Of a DNA stretch of 58,263 nucleotides, positions 25,049-32,716 are shown in pieces. The stretch spans positions 1 to 58,263 of the forward strand of contig NZ_MULI01000045.1 of the NCBI RefSeq assembly GCF_002939385.1, written 5' to 3'. Every line of letters starts with the position of its first letter. Position 1 is the stretch's first letter. This DNA is from Streptomyces sp. MH60. Lineage in GTDB: Bacteria; Actinomycetota; Actinomycetes; Streptomycetales; Streptomycetaceae. The position numbers and the translations under genes were made by a program. The notes under the pieces were generated by a model, which was not told the DNA's origin, made no database searches, and saw only the letters and a list, made by a program, of their open reading frames with translations.

Positions 25049-26806
25049 TCATTTCCGAGGAGCGGGCCGCCGTGCCCAGTCGCGGTTCCAGTTGAGCCAC
25101 ATGTCCCGTACGGTCTGGTGCACCAGCGAGCTGCCGGCCCGCAGTTCGCTGGTGTACGCCTGGACCGCCTCCTTGCCCACCAGCCGCGCGCCGCCGGTGA
25201 AGTAGGAGCCCCGCACATGCCGGGGCGAGCGGTACTTGCCCCACAGCAGGATCTTCATCAGCGGCCAGAGGGTGAACACCCCGGACGGGCAGCGGTTGTC
25301 GGGGTCCAGGGTCCCCCAGACGGACGGGACCAGGCCGCTCTCGCCCAGCACCTCGTAGATGCGCGCGATCGTCTGCTCCTTCGTCAACTCCCCTTCCCGG
25401 TAAGCGAGCACGGCGTCCCGCGACTGGTCGAACATCCGCTCCACCCAGGGATTGTCCATCCCCTGGAGCCCTCGGTACGGCGGCATCTCCAGGACGTCGA
25501 AGCAGGCCGGGTCGTGGGTCTTCTCGTACGTCACGGCCACCTGGTTCTGGGCGTTCGTGCCGTAGAGGGTGGTGAGGGTCCACACCCGGTTCCACGCGTT
25601 CCACAGGTCGAAGTCGTCGAACGCGATGTAGCTGCACGACACCAGGTCGTCGTAGAACCGGAACATGCGCTTGGTCCAGTGGTCCAGGTACGCGAACCGG
25701 GCGGTGTCGAAGTCGTTCTGGCGCACGGCGTCGATGAGCCGGTGGCTCAGGGCGTTGAGCGCCATCACGGTGACGGCGAGCCCGCTGGAGAAGAGCGGGT
25801 CGATGAAGTCACTGGCGTGCGGCAGCAGGCACCACCGGTCGCCGACCACCTTCTGCGAGGCGAACTGGGTGCGGTCGGTCGACACGTACGGCCGGACCGC
25901 CCGGGCCCGCTCGAACTGCCGCGCCACGCTGGGGAACCGGCCCACGTGCTGCCAGAACTCGTCCTCGGCCGAGACGTCGTCCGGGCGCGGGTACCGGTCG
26001 AGGTCGAGGTTGATGCCGACGCTGCACAACCCGCTCGTGCTGGTCGACTGGTTGTCGAACGGGATCACCCACAGCCAGCCGCCCTGGAACACGTGGTGGA
26101 GCGTCCCCTGGCTGAACGGGCTCGGCATGCCGTGCTGTTCGCGCGGTGGCGAGACGGCGTCGAAGGGGCGCACGTCCACCATGTGCGTGAAGATCGTGCG
26201 CGAGCGGGTGCGGTACGGCGGCTCCTGCCGCAGCCCGAGCCGCTCGGGCAGCATCGCCCGCATCCCGCCGGCGTCGACCACGTACGAGGCCCGGAAGCTG
26301 CCGCGGTCGCGGGTGACGAGCGTGGCGCCGTCCTCCTCGAACTTCACGTCGTCCACCATGGTGTGGGTGTACGCGGTGACGCCGTAGGACACGGCGACGT
26401 GGAACATGTACGCGTCCACGTCCTGCCGGAAGTAGTGCGAGTCGGGGCCGAGCGGTGGTCCCCAGGTGGGGTACTGCGTGCACTCGTCGGGCCGGGTCGG
26501 CTCGTCCTCCCGGTGGTAGATGAAACTGAAGTTCCGCTTGACTCCGCAGTTCGACGACACATGGCGGCGCAGTGCCGCGTTGGTCGCCAGGTGCTCCAGT
26601 TCCGGGACGTCGTAGCGGCGGGCCAGGACCCTCAGGCCGAAGGTGGTCTCGGGGACGGTGGACTCTCCGATGGCGAACCGGGGATGACCGCTGCCCTCCA
26701 GCAGCAGCACGCGCACGCCGTGGCGGGCGAGGACGGTCCCCAGCATCGTCCCGCCGATGCCGCCTCCGACGATGGCGACATCGAAAACACGCTGGTCTTC
26801 TTGCAT
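25049..26806 (-). CDS. Flavin-dependent halogenase-family oxidoreductase
   Basis: This is a 585-residue protein. I chose ATG 26806 (MQEDQRVFDVAIVGGGIGG) with AAAGGAA 9 bases upstream; ATG 26851 is an alternative. It shows all three motifs of FADH2-dependent halogenases: the GxGxxG loop VGGGIGG (13-19), WLWVIP (244-249, WxWxIP) and FIDPLFSSG (334-342, FxxPxxSxG). K90 in GVKRNFSFIYHRE is a candidate halide-relay lysine. The roughly 200-residue C-terminal extension is longer than in tryptophan halogenases and could bind a carrier-borne or lipid substrate. No carrier protein is encoded nearby. It is 49 bases downstream of an HD-domain gene. Confidence 0.85.
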   Translation of the reverse strand: MQEDQRVFDVAIVGGGIGGTMLGTVLARHGVRVLLLEGSGHPRFAIGESTVPETTFGLRVLARRYDVPELEHLATNAALRRHVSSNCGVKRNFSFIYHREDEPTRPDECTQYPTWGPPLGPDSHYFRQDVDAYMFHVAVSYGVTAYTHTMVDDVKFEEDGATLVTRDRGSFRASYVVDAGGMRAMLPERLGLRQEPPYRTRSRTIFTHMVDVRPFDAVSPPREQHGMPSPFSQGTLHHVFQGGWLWVIPFDNQSTSTSGLCSVGINLDLDRYPRPDDVSAEDEFWQHVGRFPSVARQFERARAVRPYVSTDRTQFASQKVVGDRWCLLPHASDFIDPLFSSGLAVTVMALNALSHRLIDAVRQNDFDTARFAYLDHWTKRMFRFYDDLVSCSYIAFDDFDLWNAWNRVWTLTTLYGTNAQNQVAVTYEKTHDPACFDVLEMPPYRGLQGMDNPWVERMFDQSRDAVLAYREGELTKEQTIARIYEVLGESGLVPSVWGTLDPDNRCPSGVFTLWPLMKILLWGKYRSPRHVRGSYFTGGARLVGKEAVQAYTSELRAGSSLVHQTVRDMWLNWNRDWARRPAPRK

Positions 26807-26855
26807 GTCTGCGGTTCCTTTCGCAACGGGAAGGACGAGTTGCCGGTCCATCCGG

Positions 26856-27515
26856 TCACCGAGGGGTGACGGGAGAACCCGGCAGCACCCGGCGCAGCCC
26901 GCAGGCCGCCACCCGGGCGAAGAAGGACACGGCGAACCAGGGAGTGGGCGCCAGGGCGGCCAGCCGCCTGCGGTCACCGGGGACCAGGCGCTCACCGCGT
27001 CCGGTGACGTCCAGCCACGCACCGAAGTGCAGCAGCCGTGCCTCGGGTCCGGCGTCCCGCGCGGGGAACGGCCGCATGTGTTCGCGCACCGCGCGCGTGA
27101 GGGCCGTGCGCCGTCCCATCCCCACCTCGTGCCCGGCCAGGAAGGCGTCGAGCAACTGGGCGGAACGACACGGGAATCCGCCTCGGCCGAGCGGTGAGCG
27201 CTCCACGAGTCCGGCGTCGTGGAACGCCGCGGCGGCCAGCAGCCCCACCCGGTCGTAGGCCGTCCCGTGGCTGCGCGCGCAGGCGTCGGCCAGCAGGAAC
27301 GTCCGCAGGGAGTGCACGGCGACGTGCGGCGGCAGCAGCCGGCGCATCTCCGTCAGCGCGGCTCCCACGAGGGGATGCCCGAGCAGCTCCGCCAGGGCCG
27401 GCCGGCCGAGCAGGGGCTGCCACGTCTCGGGCAACGCCTCCGGTGGAACGCCGGGCGAACCCGCCCCGCCCGCACCGGAATCGGGAACCTCCGGAATATC
27501 GGGCCCTGTGGCCAT
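26856..27515 (-). CDS. HD-domain protein
   Basis: This 219-residue protein starts ATG 27515, with AAGGGGG upstream. The HD signature is seen as HSLRTFLLADACARSHG followed by LLAAAAFHDAGLVERSP, giving H...HD and a later RAVREHMRPFP. This resembles the cyanamide-hydratase-like HD hydrolases more than c-di-GMP phosphodiesterases. The N-terminal 35 residues are Pro/Gly-rich. It is the first gene of the minus-strand block and sits directly upstream of the halogenase-like gene. Its substrate is unknown; a metal-dependent hydrolase acting on a small molecule is the safest reading. Confidence 0.75.
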   Translation of the reverse strand: MATGPDIPEVPDSGAGGAGSPGVPPEALPETWQPLLGRPALAELLGHPLVGAALTEMRRLLPPHVAVHSLRTFLLADACARSHGTAYDRVGLLAAAAFHDAGLVERSPLGRGGFPCRSAQLLDAFLAGHEVGMGRRTALTRAVREHMRPFPARDAGPEARLLHFGAWLDVTGRGERLVPGDRRRLAALAPTPWFAVSFFARVAACGLRRVLPGSPVTPR

Positions 27516-27620
27516 GACCCAACCCCCTTGCCCCGCTGCTCCATTGGCAGTGTCCGTCTCATCTGTCTTTACGCTCGGGCAGTGCCTCGACCCCCGTTTC
27601 ACAACGCTTTCCGAACCCTC

Positions 27621-27665
27621 TTTTCGAGTGATTCGAAAAAATGAGCCCCATTTACTCCATGGAGT
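27621..27665. promoter_or_regulatory. Two dyads in an AT-richer divergent intergenic region
   Basis: TTTTCGA (27621-27627) and TCGAAAA (27633-27639) form a perfect 7-bp inverted repeat with a 5-base spacer. ACTCCATGGAGT (27654-27665) is a 12-base palindrome. Both lie in the 252-base region between the divergent HD and lipase genes, which is markedly less GC-rich than its surroundings. They are likely operator or promoter elements. The binding factor is unknown. Confidence 0.45.
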
Positions 27666-27767
27666 GAATTCTTTCCCTCAGGCGAGGGATCGTTGCGGAA
27701 ATTGATGGACGCGAGACTGAGAAGTCCGATTCACCACAGCTCCCTTCGCGACGAAAGAGAGAGCGTC

Positions 27768-28637
27768 ATGAGCTTCCTCACCCCCCGCCTCCCCGGCGTC
27801 AACTCGGACGACGTCGTCCTGGACAGCACCGAGGCCGCGCACCGCGTGGGCGCGGTCGTGCAGGCCGGCGGGGCGCAGGTCATCGCCACCGTCGACGTCC
27901 AGGCGGGCGAGGACGACTGGAACGCGCCGCCGAGCGAGGAACATCCGCGCCCGGTGGTGCTCGTGCACGGCACCTTCGGCAACCGCGGCTACACGTGGAA
28001 CACGGCGACGCCCCTGCTGCGCCAGCACGGCCACCGGGTCTTCCGGCTCGACTACGGTCAGCACGGCAACCCCGTGATCTTCGGCCTCGGCGACGTCAAG
28101 CACTCGGCCCGCCAGCTCGCCGACTTCGTCGACGAGGTGCTGCGCCGCACCGGCGCCCAGCAGGTCGACCTCGTCGGCTTCTCCCAGGGCGGCATGCTGC
28201 CGCGCTACTACCTCAACGCGCTGGGCGGCGGGCCCAAGGTGCACAACTTCGTCGGCATCTCACCCAGCAACCACGGGGTCACGGCCCAGGGGCTGATGAA
28301 CCTCGCCCGCCAGATCCCCGGCGCGGTGGAGCTGCTCGAACAGGGCGCCGTCGAGGAGGTCGTGCCGGTCTGGCCGCAACTGCAGCACGACCACCCCTTC
28401 CAGCGGGAGCTGGCCCACCTGGGCGAGACGACGGAGGGCGTCCGCCACACCGTCATCGCCACCCGGTACGACGACGTGGTCACCCCGTACACCTCATGCG
28501 CCCTGGAGCCGACGGAGGGGCGCTACGTCAACAACATCGTCCTGCAGGACATCGACCCGGACGACCACACCCCGCACGTGAGCATGCCCTACAACGCGAC
28601 CGTGCTGAAGGAGGTCCTCGCGGCGCTCGCCTCCTGA
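27768..28637 (+). CDS. Alpha/beta-hydrolase, class 2 lipase-like
   Basis: This 289-residue protein starts ATG 27768, preceded by GAAAGAGAGAG. Lipase features are the oxyanion segment PVVLVHGTFGN, the nucleophile elbow VGFSQGG (G-x-S-x-G), and the late Asp/His region QDIDPDDHTPHVSMPYN, as in EstA/LipB-type triacylglycerol lipases. No clear signal peptide is seen, unlike most secreted members, so it may act inside the cell. It is divergent from the HD/halogenase block. Its 3' end overlaps the convergent hydrolase gene by 49 bases. Confidence 0.85.
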   Translation: MSFLTPRLPGVNSDDVVLDSTEAAHRVGAVVQAGGAQVIATVDVQAGEDDWNAPPSEEHPRPVVLVHGTFGNRGYTWNTATPLLRQHGHRVFRLDYGQHGNPVIFGLGDVKHSARQLADFVDEVLRRTGAQQVDLVGFSQGGMLPRYYLNALGGGPKVHNFVGISPSNHGVTAQGLMNLARQIPGAVELLEQGAVEEVVPVWPQLQHDHPFQRELAHLGETTEGVRHTVIATRYDDVVTPYTSCALEPTEGRYVNNIVLQDIDPDDHTPHVSMPYNATVLKEVLAALAS

Positions 28638-29467
28638 GCGCGGCTGCCGTCCAGGACGACCCGGGCCACCAGCGCCGGGTCGTCGTTCATGGGGACGTGG
28701 CCGCAGCCGGGCAGCCGTACCAGCCGGGCGCGCGGGATGGTGCGCTTGGCGCGTACGCCCTGCCGGGGCACGAGCAGCCGGTCCCGGCTGCCCCACGCCA
28801 CGGTGACGGGGATGCCGGACACGTCGTCGGTGAACAGCACGCTCCGGCCGGCCCGCAGGGTCTCGGCGAACCCCTCGGCGTGCGCGAGCGCCAGCGTCTC
28901 GGCGACCACGGCATCGGGGGAGCGCCGGCCGGGACGGGCGTAGATCGTGCTGGTCAGCGCGGTGCGTCCGACGGCCGTGCGGGACAGCCGCTCGACGAGC
29001 GGAAGCGGCAGGCTCCGCGCCGTACGGCGCATGCCCGTCAGGACACCGAAGGCGTAGCGCCGCTCGGCCCGCGTCCAGAAGCCGGCCGGGGACAGGGCCG
29101 TCACCGACCGCACCAGGTTCTCCCGGCCCAGCTCCAGGGCCAGCAGACCGCCCAGCGAGTTGCCCGCCACGTGGGGGCGATCGAGGCCCAGTGCCGCGCA
29201 GAAGGCGCCGAGCACCGCGCTCGTCGTGGGCAGGTCGTGCGGCAGCCCGGGCGGCAGTGCGGGCGACTCCCCGAAGCCCGGCAGGTCCACGGCTATCACG
29301 TCGCGTTCGGTGGCGAGGATGTCGACCACCGGGTCCCAGGCCTGCCGGTGGTGACCGATGCCGTGCAGCAGCACCAGCGGCTCGCCGTCGCCCACGCGCG
29401 CGTAGGCGAGGGTGAGGTCCCGCGGACCGTGGGCGGTGGGGGCCGTGAACGAGAGCGTCGCGGACAT
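28589..29467 (-). CDS. Alpha/beta-fold hydrolase
   Basis: This 292-residue protein starts ATG 29467, with AAGGAG upstream. It has VLLHGIGHHRQAW (oxyanion), DLPGFGESPALP, the nucleophile elbow VAGNSLGG and the C-terminal AWGSRDRLLVP plus GCGHVPMNDDP with catalytic Asp and His. It is similar to epoxide-hydrolase/lactonase-type or dienelactone-related enzymes. The substrate is not predictable. It is divergent from the ECF41 sigma factor 153 bases away and could be its target, although ECF41 factors usually sit beside COE (carboxymuconolactone decarboxylase/oxidoreductase/epimerase) genes. The last 49 bases overlap the convergent lipase gene. Confidence 0.87.
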   Translation of the reverse strand: MSATLSFTAPTAHGPRDLTLAYARVGDGEPLVLLHGIGHHRQAWDPVVDILATERDVIAVDLPGFGESPALPPGLPHDLPTTSAVLGAFCAALGLDRPHVAGNSLGGLLALELGRENLVRSVTALSPAGFWTRAERRYAFGVLTGMRRTARSLPLPLVERLSRTAVGRTALTSTIYARPGRRSPDAVVAETLALAHAEGFAETLRAGRSVLFTDDVSGIPVTVAWGSRDRLLVPRQGVRAKRTIPRARLVRLPGCGHVPMNDDPALVARVVLDGSRAQEASAARTSFSTVAL

Positions 29468-29542
29468 GGGGCTCCTTGTCGGGAACAGGTGTTCCGGGAA
29501 CGGGTGCACGAATGACGTCGCGTAGACAGTTTGTCAGCAATA

Positions 29543-29558
29543 GCTACCGACGGGTAGC
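29543..29558. promoter_or_regulatory. GCTACC-gacg-GGTAGC dyad
   Basis: This is a perfect 6-bp inverted repeat with a 4-base spacer between the divergent alpha/beta hydrolase and ECF41 sigma genes. It may be an operator. TGTCA at 29532-29536 just before it resembles the -35 type of ECF41 promoters as I remember it. Neither point was tested. Confidence 0.35.
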
Positions 29559-29620
29559 CCCGTGTCTGCCACGACCGATTCCGTCTGGACACCGCCGGAC
29601 GCGTCCGCTGGGATGGAGGG

Positions 29621-30508
29621 GTGACCACCGACACCGCGACCGACGTCTTCGAAGCACACCGGCCCGTCCTCCTGGGCGTCGCCTACCGCATGCTGGGCCG
29701 CCTGGCCGACGCGGAGGACGTGGTCCAGGAGGCTTGGCTGCGCTGGTCCGGCGCCGACCGCTCCGCCGTGCGCGAGCCGAGGGGCTACCTGGTGCGTGTC
29801 ACCACCCGCCTCGCCATCGACCGGCTGCGCCAGGTCAAGTCGCGCGGCGAGACGTACGTCGGCCCGTGGCTGCCCGAGCCCTACGTCACCGACTTCGGGG
29901 ACGCCGAGCCGGACACCGCGGAGCGGGCCGTCCTCGCCGACTCGGTGTCCCTCGCGGTCCTCGTCGTCCTGGAGTCGCTGTCGCCGCTGGAGCGGGCGGT
30001 GTTCGTCCTCAGAGAGGCGTTCGGCTGTCCGTACGCGGAGATCGCCGCCATGCTGGAGCGCGGCGAGGCCGCGGTGCGCCAGCTCGCGGGACGCGCCCGC
30101 AAGCACGTGGACGAGCGGCGGCCCCGCTACGACGTCGACCCGGCGCAGCGCCGGGATCTCACCGAGCGCTTCCTCGCCGCCGCGGTCGACGGGGACCTGG
30201 CCGGTCTGCTGGCGACGCTCGCGCCCGACGTCCGGCTGGTGGGCGACAGCGGCGGCCGGTCCAAGGCGCCACTGCGCGTGCTGGAGAGCTCCGACAAGGT
30301 GGGCCGCTTCCTGCTCGCCGTCGCGCAGCAGGGCATCCCCGACGCCACCTTCCACTTCCTGGAACTCAACGGCGGCCCCGCCCTGCTGGTCCGCTCCGGC
30401 GGGAAGCCCGACTCCGTCGTCCAGGTGGACGTCGCGGACGGCCGCATCCAGGCCGTGTACATCATGCGGAACCCGGACAAACTGGTCTCCCTGGCTGACG
30501 CCCCCTAG
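29621..30508 (+). CDS. ECF41-type sigma factor with SnoaL-like C-terminal domain
   Basis: This 295-residue protein starts GTG 29621, directly after GGAGGG. Region 2 (VAYRMLGRLADAEDVVQEAWLRW) and region 4 (SPLERAVFVLREAFGCPYAE) are followed by a roughly 110-residue SnoaL/NTF2-like domain. Its start has the DSGGRSKAP segment, corresponding to the DGGGK-type motif of ECF41 sigma factors. In that group the extension acts as a fused regulator in place of an anti-sigma factor. No COE-type target gene is adjacent; the nearest divergent gene is an alpha/beta hydrolase. A 14-bp hairpin follows the stop. Confidence 0.9.
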   Translation: MTTDTATDVFEAHRPVLLGVAYRMLGRLADAEDVVQEAWLRWSGADRSAVREPRGYLVRVTTRLAIDRLRQVKSRGETYVGPWLPEPYVTDFGDAEPDTAERAVLADSVSLAVLVVLESLSPLERAVFVLREAFGCPYAEIAAMLERGEAAVRQLAGRARKHVDERRPRYDVDPAQRRDLTERFLAAAVDGDLAGLLATLAPDVRLVGDSGGRSKAPLRVLESSDKVGRFLLAVAQQGIPDATFHFLELNGGPALLVRSGGKPDSVVQVDVADGRIQAVYIMRNPDKLVSLADAP

Positions 30509-30528
30509 CCCGTCCCCGAGCGGCTCGC

Positions 30529-30564
30529 GGCCCCGGTACCCGCCCCGTGACGGGTACCGGGGCC
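30529..30564. terminator. 14-bp perfect hairpin after the ECF41 gene
   Basis: GGCCCCGGTACCCG (30529-30542) pairs exactly with CGGGTACCGGGGCC (30551-30564) around an 8-base loop. It begins 20 bases after the sigma-factor stop and ends 16 bases before the next operator. It is a typical T-less Streptomyces terminator. Confidence 0.8.
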
Positions 30565-30579
30565 GTGCTGTCCGCGGGA

Positions 30580-30614
30580 TTGGTCTTGACCAAGGGGGTG
30601 GGGCGTTTTATGGT
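30580..30614 (+). promoter_or_regulatory. HrdB-type promoter with overlapping DasR-like operator
   Basis: TTGACC (30586-30591) and TATGGT (30609-30614) are separated by 17 bases, a good housekeeping promoter for the GntR gene. TTGGTCTTGACCAA (30580-30593) overlaps the -35. It differs by one base from the TGGTCTAGACCA core of the DasR dre site (from memory). A HutC/DasR-type regulator bound there would block transcription, so autoregulation by the gene product or DasR control is likely. Confidence 0.65.
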
Positions 30615-30690
30615 CGCAGAGAACTGCAACAACCTTTAATAAACAAGGGCGTCAAAACGCCGCCGGACCACGGCGATTGCGGAGGACAGG

Positions 30691-31452
30691 GTGGGGACCA
30701 CGCAGTTGGAACGGGTGCCGGAGCCGAAGTACTGGCACCTCAGGACCGTGCTCAGCGAGGCCCTGGACTCGGAGTTCGAGGTGGGTGAGGTGCTGCCCAA
30801 CGAACGGGACCTCGCCGCCCGCTTCGGCGTCGCCCGCGCGACCCTCCGCCAGGCCCTGGAGCAGCTCGAACTGGAGGGCAGGCTCCAGCGCCGCCGCGGC
30901 GTCGGTACGACCGTGGCCCCGCCCCGCGTCGGCGTGGCCGTCGGCACCCGGGAGCACGCCTGGCCCGGAACGGCCGACGACGCCTGGCACCCGGCCGACT
31001 GCCACCTCGCGGCACCTCCGGCGGCCGTCGCCGAGGCGCTGGGGACGGACCGCGACGAACCCGTCCACACCGTCCGCCGATCCCGCGTGAGCCACGGACA
31101 GCCCGTCGCCGCGGAACTGCTGTACATCCCGCCGTCCTCGGTGCCCGACCTCACCGCCATCGACGCGCCCTCCGGCCCGGCACGCGCGCGTGCCGTGCTG
31201 CGCGAACTGCAGCGCGGGAACCTGGAGCGGCAGGAGCGCGCCGTCGAGCTGGGCTCGGCCGGCGCGGACGACGCGAAGGAACTGGACCGCCTCCCGGGCG
31301 CGCCCGTCCTCGTGGTCACCACCCGCTACCTCACCGAGGACCGCACCGCCGCCCTCTCCGTCGCCACCTACCGCGCCGACACCTGCCGGCTGACCTTCGG
31401 CGACTCCGGCGACGTGGAGATCCACCACGGCCCCCAGACCCAGGCCTCCTGA
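30691..31452 (+). CDS. GntR/HutC family regulator with UTRA domain
   Basis: This 253-residue protein starts GTG 30691, with GGAGG 5 bases upstream. The wHTH (LPNERDLAARFGVARATLRQALEQL, split as AARFGVARATLRQALEQL) is followed by GVGTTVAPP and a UTRA effector domain (VHTVRRSRVSHGQPVAAELLYI to TRYLTEDRTAALSVATYRAD). HutC/DasR-like proteins sense sugar phosphates, amino sugars or histidine catabolites. A dre-like site covers its own promoter. It is convergent with a ROK-family regulator 9 bases away, and ROK plus HutC pairs often both serve sugar metabolism. The effector is unknown. Confidence 0.9.
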   Translation: MGTTQLERVPEPKYWHLRTVLSEALDSEFEVGEVLPNERDLAARFGVARATLRQALEQLELEGRLQRRRGVGTTVAPPRVGVAVGTREHAWPGTADDAWHPADCHLAAPPAAVAEALGTDRDEPVHTVRRSRVSHGQPVAAELLYIPPSSVPDLTAIDAPSGPARARAVLRELQRGNLERQERAVELGSAGADDAKELDRLPGAPVLVVTTRYLTEDRTAALSVATYRADTCRLTFGDSGDVEIHHGPQTQAS

Positions 31453-31461
31453 CCGACCCGG

Positions 31462-32616
31462 TCAGCGGCGGGCCGTGGCGCCCTCGACCGCGAACAGCTG
31501 CTCCTCCACGTGGTCGAGGGCGAGCCGCAGCGCACCCGTCGCCACGGCGGCCTCGCCGAGCAGCGACAAGGCCACGCGCGGCGGACGCAGGCAGTAGCGG
31601 GCCAGCTCCCGGCGCAACGGCTCCAGTACGCCGTCGAGCCCGGCCGCCCAGCCGCCGATGACGACCATCTCGGGATCGAGCGCCAGCGCCAGTGCCGCCA
31701 CGTCGTGCACCAGCCGCTGGATGAACCGCTCGACCGCCGCGCGGGCCCGCTCGTCGCCCTCACGGGCCTCGGCGAAGACCTCGGCGACCGCCTGCTCGTC
31801 CAGCGGATGCAGCGGCTGGTCCGTGGTGGACAGCAGCGTCTCCGGCGTCACGTCCCGGCCCAGCAGATGCAGCGCGCCGATCTCCCCGGCCGCCCCGCCG
31901 TACCCCCGGTGCAGCCGGCCGCCGATCAGCGCCCCCGCCCCGGGACTGAGCCCGGCCAGCACGAACACGATGTCGTCGCACTCGGTGGCGGTCCCCTTCC
32001 AGTGCTCGGCCACCGCCGCCGCGTTCGCGTCGTTCTCCACCAGCACCGGGCACTTGAAGGACCGGCTCAGCCGCTCACCCAGGCCGAGACCCGTCCACCC
32101 GGGCAGCGCCGTGCCCAGGCGGACCGTGCCGTCCGCCTCGACGATGCCGGGCGTGGCCGCGCCGACCGCCCGCAGCGAGCCGCGCGCCACACCGGCCCGG
32201 CGCAGCAGCTCGGCGACGGCCGTGCGCAGCCGCTCCAGCCGCTCGTCGGCCGGCGCGTTCTCGTCCACGTCCTTGGCCTGGGCGCCGATCACCCGGCCGT
32301 CCAGGTCGGACAGGAGCGCGGCGACGCGGTGCGGACCGATCTCCAGGCCCAGCAGGTGTCCCGCCTCCGCCCGGAACCGGAACCGCCGCGCGGGCCGCCC
32401 CTGCCGCCGGGCCGTGCCCTCGTCGGCGGCCGCCTCGACGACCAGACCGGCCTCGATCAGCCCCTCGACCACGCCCTCGACGGTCGGCCGGGACAGCCCC
32501 GTCACCCGGGTGATCTCGGTCAGCGTCGCGGAGTCCGTCGCACGCAACGCGTGCAGCACCACGGCGGAATTGATCCTCCGCAACAGCGACGGGTCCCCGC
32601 CGGTCAGGCCTGCCAA
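31462..32616 (-). CDS. ROK family transcriptional regulator
   Basis: This 384-residue protein starts TTG 32616, with GGGAGG upstream. The N-terminal winged HTH (LTEITRVTGLSRPTVEGVVEGL) is followed by the ROK sugar-kinase-like domain with GLEIGPHRVAALLSDLDG, NDANAAAVAEHW, GLSPGAGALIGGRL and GGAAGEIGALHLLG. The CxCGxxGC zinc motif of glucokinases and NagC-type ROKs is missing, so it probably acts as a regulator and not a kinase. It may work with the convergent HutC-type regulator. Target genes are not evident beside it. Confidence 0.9.
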   Translation of the reverse strand: MAGLTGGDPSLLRRINSAVVLHALRATDSATLTEITRVTGLSRPTVEGVVEGLIEAGLVVEAAADEGTARRQGRPARRFRFRAEAGHLLGLEIGPHRVAALLSDLDGRVIGAQAKDVDENAPADERLERLRTAVAELLRRAGVARGSLRAVGAATPGIVEADGTVRLGTALPGWTGLGLGERLSRSFKCPVLVENDANAAAVAEHWKGTATECDDIVFVLAGLSPGAGALIGGRLHRGYGGAAGEIGALHLLGRDVTPETLLSTTDQPLHPLDEQAVAEVFAEAREGDERARAAVERFIQRLVHDVAALALALDPEMVVIGGWAAGLDGVLEPLRRELARYCLRPPRVALSLLGEAAVATGALRLALDHVEEQLFAVEGATARR

Positions 32617-32716
32617 GGTCCGTCCTCCCAGCTCGTGCGCGTGTGGGCCGGATGGTACTCGGCCCGCCGGACCCCGGCGAGCGCCGGTCTCCGATTCCCG
32701 GCCCCGCGGGGCGTCC

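Noticed and set aside
24864..25637. A 257-codon minus-strand frame between the sigma factor and the halogenase-like gene
   Set aside because: It overlaps the halogenase-like gene in another frame, where motifs prove the latter real.
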